In this document: in pieces, positions 58,254 through 64,000 of the stretch
How positions within the stretch are numbered: position 1 is the first letter of the stretch
Layout: every line of letters begins with the position of its first letter
Origin: Texcoconibacillus texcoconensis
GTDB taxonomy: Bacteria; Bacillota; Bacilli; Bacillales; Salisediminibacteriaceae
DNA: 64,000 nucleotides
NCBI RefSeq assembly: GCF_014202575.1
Contig: NZ_JACHHB010000002.1
Location: 336,032-400,031 of the forward strand
Direction: 5' to 3'
The notes under the pieces: generated by a model
Database searches by the model: none
What the model saw: only the letters and a program-made list of their open reading frames with translations
What the model was told of the DNA's origin: nothing
Program-made: the position numbers and the translations under genes

Positions 58254-59231
58254 TCAACCAAAATGTTGATAGCCTGATTTATCAATGCTATGTATCCCGT
58301 TTTCATTGTGAAGATAAACCGAGCTTTCCCCTTCTTTTACTTCACCAATAGCGTAGATTTCTCCTCCTTGACCTTCAACGCTTCCCTTCACATGATCCCA
58401 TTCATCTCGAGCGATCGTGCCAAGAAGCTGAAAATCTTCTCCACCTGAAAGGATCCACTTCCACTTTTGTTCTGGAAAATCGTCTAGGCTTTCATGATAT
58501 GGAAGATCACCCTCAAACAAGTCAATCACAACACCACTTGCTTCAGCGATCTCGTGTGCTTCACTAGCAATACCATCGCTGACATCATTTAAACTTACCC
58601 GAAAACCTGACTTCGCTAACACCCTTCCGATATCTAGCTGCGGCTCAGGTCTTTGATGGGCTCGGACGACCGCTTCATATTCAAAAGCTTCAAGCCTTTT
58701 ATCACCTTTAAGGAGTAAGTGAAGACCCGCGGCAGAAGAACCAAGCGGCCCTGTAACAAACACGATGTCTCCTGGCTTCGCATTTGAACGCAATAACTTC
58801 CGCCCTGTTTCCACTCGTCCAATCACCGTCACCGTCACAACGAGTCGATCATTCGTTGAAACCGTATCTCCACCAATCAATACAGCACCGCACCGGTTCG
58901 CCAATTCCTTCATACCTGCATAGATCTCAACGACCTCATCTTCTGTCCACCCCGATTGAGGAATCGCGATCGACACAAGATAGTAGCATGCTTTTCCCCC
59001 CATCGCCGCAATATCACTTAAATTGATCGCCAACGCTTTGTAGCCAATGTCTGTAGGCGACATCGTTGACTTTTTAAAGTGGACATCTTCCACCATCGTA
59101 TCGACAGTCGCCACCTCATCAAACGAGGCTTCACTTTGATACAAAGCCGCATCATCACCAATGCCTTGAATAAGGTGGCCAGGCGTCTTTTGAGGTTGAA
59201 CTTTTTTTAGCCAATCAAATTCATTCTCCAA
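58254..59231 (-). CDS. thiL: Thiamine-monophosphate kinase
   Basis: Makes thiamine diphosphate from thiamine monophosphate. It has GIGDDAALY (about 23), the VDTMVEDVHF metal and ATP region (about 40), LSDIAAMGG (about 73), ISGGEDF-like LSGGEDFQLL (about 265). ATG at 59267 has no ribosome site, whereas TTG at 59231 has GAGGG six bases before it and gives 325 residues, the B. subtilis length; I chose TTG. It heads the thiL-tsaE-tsaB-rimI-tsaD operon. Confidence 0.94.
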   Translation of the reverse strand: MENEFDWLKKVQPQKTPGHLIQGIGDDAALYQSEASFDEVATVDTMVEDVHFKKSTMSPTDIGYKALAINLSDIAAMGGKACYYLVSIAIPQSGWTEDEVVEIYAGMKELANRCGAVLIGGDTVSTNDRLVVTVTVIGRVETGRKLLRSNAKPGDIVFVTGPLGSSAAGLHLLLKGDKRLEAFEYEAVVRAHQRPEPQLDIGRVLAKSGFRVSLNDVSDGIASEAHEIAEASGVVIDLFEGDLPYHESLDDFPEQKWKWILSGGEDFQLLGTIARDEWDHVKGSVEGQGGEIYAIGEVKEGESSVYLHNENGIHSIDKSGYQHFG

Positions 59232-59284
59232 GAAAAGCCCTCGCAATCTATTTTTAGTATGACCCATTTACAACGCTAGCTAAC

Positions 59285-59320
59285 ATAAAAAACGTCGAAA
59301 CATCATCGTTTCAGACGTTA
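59285..59320 (-). terminator. Terminator of the trans-sulfuration gene
   Basis: On the minus strand AACGTC-T-GAAAC pairs with GTTTC-GACGTT and is followed by TTTTTT, between the gene ending at 59428 and thiL. Confidence 0.85.
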
Positions 59321-59427
59321 ACGGTACTGTTATTATAGCAAAATTTTTCATCCTTCGGTGCTGTTTCAAACGTAATCTCTCATCAAATAGGAACGATGCG
59401 CGCAAGGCACCGTCCCTATATCTCTTT

Positions 59428-60567
59428 TTACGATATTTTTGCTGCTTGTAGCGCTTTTAGAAAAGTATCGATGACATCACGTTCATCCTCAATCCCAACA
59501 GAAATACGCACCATTTGATCTGTGACACCAAGTTTTTCACGGGTAGACTTTGGCATCGCTCTATGAGACGTTCCCGCTGGATAAGTGACAGAAGTCTCTA
59601 CCCCAGCTAATGTAGGCACGATTTTCACCCATGCAAGAGACCGAAAGAATGTGTGTAAATCATAACCATCCCCTAAATCAATCGTCACGATCGCACCATT
59701 GCCCGCAGTCGACGCGGCGCTTGGATAATACACTTTTGTAACCATAGCTTCATTTCTTAACACATCTGCCAAAGCCTCCGCATTCGCCGATTGCTTTTGC
59801 ATACGTAAACTTAACGTTTTTAACCCCCGACAACCTAACCATCCATCAAATGGACCAAGGTTACTGCCAAGATTGGTTACTTTCATACGCGCCTTTTTCA
59901 GCAGCGTCTCAAGACCAACGAGCACACCAGCACTAATATCACTATGCCCGCCAATATACTTCGTTGCACTGTGAACGACGAGATCAATCCCTTCATCAAA
60001 AGGACGAATCAAGTACGGTGTCGCAAAAGTATTATCGATCATCGTCTTTAACCCAAATTCCTGAGCAATTTTCCTTACCCGCGCTAAATCCTCCACACGC
60101 AACAGCGGATTCGTGATCGACTCCGAATACAACAGCACAGTTTCGTCTTTAATCGCCTCTCTCACTGCATGTTCATCAGCAAAATTCACAAAACTCACAT
60201 CTATACCGAAATTCGGCAATTCATTTGCCATTAACTGATATGTACCACCATATAAATCCTCAGTCGCAATCACATGATCGCCACTCTTCGCAACCGATAA
60301 CACCCCTGCTAAAATCGACGAAATGCCAGATGACGTCGCAACACCTGCAGGAGCCCCCTCTAAATCAGCAACCCCTTTCCCCAAATCATCCGTATTCGGG
60401 TTACCATTTCTCGTATACAAATAACTCTTCTCACCTTGAAAATAAGACTCCATATCATCCAAATCATCGAAAGCAAACGCTGACGTTTGATAAATCGGCT
60501 TCGTTTTACTCAATTCATCAGCCGATACCTTCTCCTGAAAATGAACATTTTTCGTTTGAAAATGCAC
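59428..60567 (-). CDS. PLP-dependent trans-sulfuration enzyme (cystathionine synthase/lyase family)
   Basis: A fold-type I PLP enzyme of the Cys/Met metabolism family (379 residues). It has YTRNGNPNTDDLGK (about 50), PLP-stacking EDLYGGTYQL, SESITNPLLRVEDL (about 150), and the Schiff-base lysine in VVHSATKYIGGHSD (about 200). Members include cystathionine gamma-synthase, cystathionine gamma-lyase and methionine gamma-lyase; I cannot tell which. The start is likely GTG at 60567 (GGGAGGG six bases away). It is divergent from gbsR and monocistronic. No S-box or T-box leader is seen. Confidence 0.9.
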   Translation of the reverse strand: MHFQTKNVHFQEKVSADELSKTKPIYQTSAFAFDDLDDMESYFQGEKSYLYTRNGNPNTDDLGKGVADLEGAPAGVATSSGISSILAGVLSVAKSGDHVIATEDLYGGTYQLMANELPNFGIDVSFVNFADEHAVREAIKDETVLLYSESITNPLLRVEDLARVRKIAQEFGLKTMIDNTFATPYLIRPFDEGIDLVVHSATKYIGGHSDISAGVLVGLETLLKKARMKVTNLGSNLGPFDGWLGCRGLKTLSLRMQKQSANAEALADVLRNEAMVTKVYYPSAASTAGNGAIVTIDLGDGYDLHTFFRSLAWVKIVPTLAGVETSVTYPAGTSHRAMPKSTREKLGVTDQMVRISVGIEDERDVIDTFLKALQAAKIS

Positions 60568-60674
60568 ATCCATCCCTCCCACAAGAATCTTCCCTCCATC
60601 ATATCGCAATCCTTTTTGTGAAGAAAGGAAGTGAACGACAAAGACAAAAAATTCGTTTTCAATGTCCTACCAAT

Positions 60675-60703
60675 TTGACATACGACACAAACCACCCTAT
60701 AAT
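60675..60703 (+). promoter_or_regulatory. Consensus sigma-A promoter of the gbsR operon
   Basis: TTGACA, 17 bases, TATAAT: a perfect vegetative promoter. Between it and gbsR (60704-60792) is a very A+T-rich stretch with TATAATATATAA-like palindromes that could hold an operator for GbsR itself. Confidence 0.85.
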
Positions 60704-60792
60704 TTAAACTGTTCAATTCATACAAGTTATATTAAACAAATTATAATATATAAATCTCATTACAGTTTTTACCGGGAGGTGAGGGACCAAAA

Positions 60793-61335
60793 ATGAATGA
60801 GGACTTGCAAAAAATTGAAGAAGCGAGAGATATCATGATTAGCGCCATTGCTCAGACGATGGTCATCTACGGTGTCACCCCATCTATAGGTCGAATATAC
60901 GGCGTATTATACTTTTCCGAAGAACCACTATCTTTAGATGACATCAAAGATGAAGTTGCCATGAGTAAAGCCAGTGTCAGTAACGGCATGCGCGAACTAT
61001 TAGAAACAGAAATGGTCATTAAAGTTTGGAAAAAAGGCGAGCGTAAAGACCACTTCATTGCCGAAAAAGACTTTTTAACAAACTTTATTAATTTCTTTGT
61101 AAAAATGCTTCGCCAAGAAAGAAGTTTACTCATGAAAGCAGATGAACAAGCAAGACCAATGCTCGAAGAAGTGGCTAAAAAGGCAGAAACAGATGAGGCT
61201 GCAACAACAGCAAAATCTGACCTAGAAAAACTCACACGTTCAACATCTTATCTTAATTGGACAATGGAATTAGCGAATGCATTAGAATCCGGGAAAATTT
61301 TTGAATATTTCCCGAAAAACAATAACAATAAATAG
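60793..61335 (+). CDS. gbsR: GbsR/MarR-family regulator
   Basis: A 180-residue winged-helix repressor. IGRIYGVLYFSEEPLSLDDIKDEVAMSKASVSNGMREL (about 30-70) is the GbsR-type DNA-binding domain, followed by a helical C-terminus. In B. subtilis GbsR senses choline and represses betaine synthesis and choline import genes. Here it heads an operon with an isochorismatase-fold hydrolase and a betaine-type binding protein, rather than gbsAB. It could control this operon from the strong promoter upstream. Which osmolyte precursor it senses is open. ATG follows GGGAGGTGAGG. Confidence 0.87.
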   Translation: MNEDLQKIEEARDIMISAIAQTMVIYGVTPSIGRIYGVLYFSEEPLSLDDIKDEVAMSKASVSNGMRELLETEMVIKVWKKGERKDHFIAEKDFLTNFINFFVKMLRQERSLLMKADEQARPMLEEVAKKAETDEAATTAKSDLEKLTRSTSYLNWTMELANALESGKIFEYFPKNNNNK

Positions 61336-61349
61336 CGTGGTGTTTACGA

Positions 61350-62027
61350 TTGGAATTAACAAAAACAGCTTGTGTTTTAATTGATATACAAAAAGAAAGT
61401 AATTTTGGCATCGAAGGAACTGAAGAGGCCGTCAAAAATACGAAACATTTGATTGAGGAATGTAGACAGAAAGGGATTCCCGTTATTTACACTCGCCATA
61501 TCAATCGCGCAGACGGGATTGGCTTGTCAAAAGATGAACCTTTAAAAGAAGACGGTACACCTGTCTACTATTCAAGTAACACAGAAAACATTGAAGTCTT
61601 CGATGAAATCGCGCCTAAAGATGGCGAAATTGTGATTGATAAGTACCGCTGGAGTGCTTTTTATGAAACGAGTTTAGATCTTTTATTACGAAATATGGGT
61701 GTTGAGCACATAATTATTGGTGGTTTTGTTACAGATGGTTGTTTAATGACTTCCGTTTTTGATGCTTATTTCCGAGATTATCAAGTGAACTTAGTACATG
61801 ATATTTCCGGCGCATCTAATGAAGGTGCTCATATGTCAGCCATGCTAACAATGGCCAATTGGGTTTATAACCTACGCATTTATAGTACTGAACAGTTAGT
61901 AAACAAACTTAACAATAAAGATTATAAGGTTTGGAAATCCCCACGACCTGATTCATTACAGTTTACTCCTGAAACAATGCGAGAAAAATTTGATCAAATC
62001 ATAAACTTTACACAGGAAGGTGAGTAA
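61350..62027 (+). CDS. Isochorismatase-family cysteine hydrolase
   Basis: A 225-residue alpha/beta hydrolase with the triad D12 (VLIDIQ), K98 (VIDKYRWSAF) and C131 (VTDGCLMTS), and a cis-peptide before V128. This makes it an amide or ether hydrolase such as N-carbamoylsarcosine amidase, nicotinamidase or ureidoacrylate amidase. It starts with TTG at 61350, 14 bp after gbsR, with only a weak ribosome site, so coupling is likely. It is two bases from the binding-protein gene. The context suggests an amide-type precursor of an osmolyte (for example a betaine or sarcosine amide), but that is conjecture. Confidence 0.85.
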   Translation: MELTKTACVLIDIQKESNFGIEGTEEAVKNTKHLIEECRQKGIPVIYTRHINRADGIGLSKDEPLKEDGTPVYYSSNTENIEVFDEIAPKDGEIVIDKYRWSAFYETSLDLLLRNMGVEHIIIGGFVTDGCLMTSVFDAYFRDYQVNLVHDISGASNEGAHMSAMLTMANWVYNLRIYSTEQLVNKLNNKDYKVWKSPRPDSLQFTPETMREKFDQIINFTQEGE

Positions 62028-62029
62028 TC

Positions 62030-62965
62030 ATGAAAAAACAGTTTTTACTTGTAGCTACTAGTCTAGGAATCTTAGGAACAGCAGCTTGCGGAGCTAGTGA
62101 GGACACTTCGGATGTATCGGAGAACGCTGACTCTACGGACACTTCCAATGATACAGAAGAGTCAACTGAGTCCGATTACAACCCTGAAGAAGAAACGATT
62201 ACGTTTGGTTTAACAACATGGACAAGCACCGAAGCACCAACCGAGATTGCACGTTTGATTCTTGAAGAAGCTGGCTACAACGTAGAATTCTCAACACTCG
62301 ATCAACCGATCATTTTTGAAGGTTTGGAAAATGAAGACGTCGACTTCTTTATGGACGCTTGGCTTCCATATACTGAAGAAGAGCTTTGGAATCAATATGA
62401 AGATAGTTTAACGAAAGTCACTGCCAGTTATGAAGAAGTGCCATTAGGATGGGTTGTCCCTTCTTATGTTGATATTGATTCAGTTGAGGATTTACATGGT
62501 GAAGGTGAAAAGTTTGATAATGAAATCGTTTCTATTGATCCTGGTGCTGGCATTGTATCGATCACTGAAGCAGCCGTTGAAGATTATGACTTAGCCGATG
62601 AGTACGATATTTCTACTTCCAGTGAAGTCGCAATGATTGGTGAACTAGATAATAAAATCAATCAAGAAGAACCTGTCATCATCACGGGCTGGCGTCCACA
62701 CTCTATGTTTGCTAACTACGACTTGAAGTTTCTTGAAGAACCAAACGAAAACTTCAAACCAGATAATGTCTACGTGATTTCTTATGATAGTATTGAAGAA
62801 AAACATCCAAGAGCTTATGAAATCCTCTCAGACTGGAGTATAGAAGTAGGGGACCTTGAAGAAATGATGTTAACATACGAGGAAGATGAAATTCCATTTG
62901 ATGAATTAGCAGAAGAATGGATCGAAGAAAACCGTGACCAAGTTGATGAAATGCTTGCACAATAA
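62030..62965 (+). CDS. Glycine betaine-type ABC transporter substrate-binding lipoprotein (OpuAC/ProX-like)
   Basis: A binding protein of 311 residues. Signal peptide residues 1-19 end in GTAAC with lipid-modified C20 (threonine at -3 is slightly unusual). An acidic, serine-rich linker runs to about residue 50, fitting a haloalkaliphile. The mature domain has tryptophans spaced as in the aromatic box of OpuAC-type proteins: LTTWTS, DAWLPYT, PLGWVVP, ITGWRPHS. It would catch a quaternary ammonium osmolyte at the membrane. No permease or ATPase gene follows, only a terminator, so it must work with components elsewhere or in sensing. GGAAGGTGA lies upstream. Confidence 0.9.
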   Translation: MKKQFLLVATSLGILGTAACGASEDTSDVSENADSTDTSNDTEESTESDYNPEEETITFGLTTWTSTEAPTEIARLILEEAGYNVEFSTLDQPIIFEGLENEDVDFFMDAWLPYTEEELWNQYEDSLTKVTASYEEVPLGWVVPSYVDIDSVEDLHGEGEKFDNEIVSIDPGAGIVSITEAAVEDYDLADEYDISTSSEVAMIGELDNKINQEEPVIITGWRPHSMFANYDLKFLEEPNENFKPDNVYVISYDSIEEKHPRAYEILSDWSIEVGDLEEMMLTYEEDEIPFDELAEEWIEENRDQVDEMLAQ

Positions 62966-62970
62966 ATGTT

Positions 62971-63010
62971 AACAAAAGAAGCTTGCTTTTACGCAAGCTT
63001 CTTTTGTTTT
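62971..63010 (+). terminator. Terminator of the gbsR operon
   Basis: AACAAAAGAAGCTTGC and GCAAGCTTCTTTTGTT form a perfect 16-bp stem, followed by TTATC. It starts five bases after the stop codon. Confidence 0.92.
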
Positions 63011-63087
63011 ATCCTCTTGTTTCTTTGAAGAATCTAACCTAAACTCCTGTTAAAACTCCCCTTTCACTTTTCGGTTATCTTTTCCTA

Positions 63088-63390
63088 AGGATCTTTTCGT
63101 GAACTTTGTTGTTTTTTTATGAAGTCAGAGAAACTAAAGGTGGTGACGCAAGGCTGGCCAAATGCGGTCATGTTCACTTTTCGTTCGATCCGGACATTGA
63201 TTCCGTAATTCACTTGAAAAAGGCTGATTTTGAGTTTTTTATGGACATGAGTTCCGCTATTTGTAAAAAATCCCCCTTCATTGCTTGCAAAAGAGACAAT
63301 TAACGGAGCATATGTCCGTCCCCTAAAAATGGGGTATTTAGCTTAAATAACGGAATGTATGTCCGTGAGCCATATTGACCTAAAGCTCAA
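63088..63390. repeat. Dispersed intergenic repeat, copy 2, with four GGACAT/TTCCG motif units
   Basis: The left part (63088-63225) resembles 36354-36480. It contains CGGACATTGATTCCGTAATT (63191), GGACATGAGTTCCGCTATT (63243), and two inverted units AATTAACGGAGCATATGTCC (63298) and AAATAACGGAATGTATGTCC (63345). The two forward and two inverted units can pair into a large hairpin. No gene is supported between 63011 and 63468. Confidence 0.65.
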
Positions 63391-63468
63391 ATCACCAACG
63401 TCCACCTGTAGCATATCCGGTATGAACTAATTCTTAAAAAGCAACAATCTTTTAGAAAACAGCCTTCT

Positions 63469-63602
63469 ACAACCCCTTTTCACCTTGCGGTGATCAAGTT
63501 CTTGAAAACATAAAAAAAGCACATCGCTTCTGCGACATGCCCTCAAATGCCTGGCGGCGTCCTACTCTCACAGGGGATCGCCTCCAACTACCATCGCCGG
63601 GC
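63469..63602 (-). pseudogene. Decayed 3' tail of a 5S rRNA gene with its downstream terminator
   Basis: 63469-63576 is nearly identical to 63861-63968, which is the end of the 5S gene plus its terminator hairpin. After the matching 3' tail (GCCTGGCGGCGTCCTACTC on the plus strand) the 5S likeness fades by about 63600. Only the last 50 or so bases of 5S are present, so it is a remnant of a second rRNA operon end or of a duplication. Confidence 0.8.
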
Positions 63603-63648
63603 TGCGGAATCCGATTAACGGCGAATTTCTTCGTCACCTGCTCTCTCA

Positions 63649-63770
63649 TAAGAAAAGTACAAGGCGCCCGCCTATCGGCGACTAGCACTGGAGGTACGGC
63701 AAGCAGAAGCGCTTTCAGCTTCAATTGCCGGACCGAAGTGACCTCGAGCCGATGGCGCCTGAACTAGACA
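63649..63770 (-). repeat. Intergenic element E (copy 2), inverted
   Basis: Read on the minus strand it starts GTCTAGTTCAGGCGCC and ends CTTTTCTTAT, with GGTCACTTC, TGAAGC, CCAGTGC in the same order as copy 1 at 44570-44690. Length is the same within a base or two. It lies between the 5S remnant and the real 5S gene. Confidence 0.7.
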
Positions 63771-63904
63771 GATTCTCATGGACGGGTGTCCATTGCGAGT
63801 CTCGATCGCTTGCTTCCTAGAACTTCTTGTTTCTCGGATTCCTCGCTTTTTTCTTTTTATTACAACCCCTTTTCACCTTGCGGTGATCAAGTTCTTGAAA
63901 ACAT

Positions 63905-63933
63905 AAAAAAAGCACATCGCTTCTGCGACATGC
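63905..63933 (-). terminator. Terminator of the rRNA operon
   Basis: On the minus strand GCATGTCGC-AGAA-GCGATGTGC (two G-U pairs) is followed by a run of seven T, eight bases past the 5S 3' end. The same hairpin is duplicated at about 63513-63540. Confidence 0.85.
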
Positions 63934-63941
63934 TCTCAAAT

Positions 63942-64000
63942 GCCTGGCGGCGTCCTACTCTCACAGGGGGAGAGCCCCCAACTACCATCGGCGCTGAAGA
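63942..64000 (-). rRNA. rrf: 5S ribosomal RNA, 3' half, cut by window edge
   Basis: The plus strand reads GCCTGGCGGCGTCCTACTC, then CTACCATCGGCGCTGAAGA at the edge, the reverse complement of the 3' half of Bacillus-type 5S rRNA (CGCCGAUGGUAG … GAGAGUAGGACGCCGCCAGGC). It is the end of an rRNA operon on the minus strand whose 16S and 23S genes should lie beyond the window. An rRNA operon next to thiL matches the B. subtilis layout. Confidence 0.95.

Noticed and set aside
60225..60707. 160-codon frame opposite the trans-sulfuration gene
   Set aside because: Antisense shadow, histidine/proline-rich, no ribosome site.
63106..63303. 65-codon frame in the dispersed repeat
   Set aside because: Frame is not shared by the other repeat copy and has no ribosome site; repeat is non-coding.
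63537..63767. Overlapping frames on both strands through the 5S remnant and element E
   Set aside because: They run through rRNA-derived and repeat sequence; no coding signals.

Overview
The window reads as chromosomal DNA of a low-to-moderate G+C, Gram-positive, endospore-former-type bacterium of the Bacillaceae, most likely a halophilic or alkaliphilic relative of Bacillus. The evidence is strong AGGAGG-type ribosome sites with frequent TTG/GTG starts, a CIRCE-controlled groES-groEL, and the B. subtilis-like block thiL-tsaE-tsaB-rimI-tsaD-ydiF-moaC-rex-(ydiK-ydiL)-groESL lying next to an rRNA operon. There are also two BCCT betaine transporters, a GbsR regulator and a betaine-type binding protein.

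Layout. 1-5.8 kb: 3' part of a secreted subtilase with three SLH domains, a GMC dehydrogenase with its small subunit, and one copy (A) of a LysR/YeiH pair in which YeiH is broken and fused to a stray SLH gene end. 5.8-11.3 kb: an alanine locus (alr, ald, PucR-type adeR, Na+:alanine symporter). 11.3-13.1 kb: a second LysR/YeiH pair (B), decayed the opposite way. 13.4-20.1 kb: dicarboxylate/Na+ symporter, a DUF2500 protein, ilvD, a DoxX protein and a BCCT transporter. 20.2-23.8 kb: a dead pyruvyl-transferase gene, a Fur-type box and katG. 23.9-28.3 kb: a zinc-starvation set (FAD/NAD(P)-binding protein, YcgQ/YcgR-like permease pair, YciC/ZagA-like GTPase) with three Zur-type operators. 28.4-31 kb: YpjP-like protein and a second BCCT transporter.

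31.1-38.3 kb is a sulfide-oxidation block: sulfide:quinone oxidoreductase, DUF1641 protein, CstB-like persulfide dioxygenase-rhodanese and a SulP anion permease. Beside it is an NreBC-like two-component system whose PAS domain carries three of the four cysteines of the NreB oxygen-sensing cluster. 38.3-44.7 kb is an accessory patch. It holds a fic gene, a broken copy of part of it, an N-terminally truncated primase-helicase of the TOTE conflict family and a small zinc-ribbon protein. The last part (40.6-44.3 kb) is bracketed by a direct repeat that includes 16 bp of the groEL 3' end.

44.7-59.3 kb is the conserved housekeeping block. A large AlkP-like/membrane fusion protein sits between tsaD and ydiF, and a cluster of DnaA boxes lies just upstream of it. 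59.4-63.0 kb: a trans-sulfuration enzyme, then a gbsR-isochorismatase-betaine-binding-protein operon. 63.0-64.0 kb: dispersed intergenic repeats, a decayed 5S rRNA tail and the 3' half of a 5S rRNA gene (minus strand) that continues past the window.

The main themes are osmoprotection by betaines, alanine use, metal and sulfide stress, and an unusual amount of small-scale duplication and decay (SLH, LysR/YeiH, fic, 5S and intergenic repeat elements). I found no intact transposase, integrase, tRNA gene or CRISPR array. All calls are from reading the sequence by eye; no database search was run.
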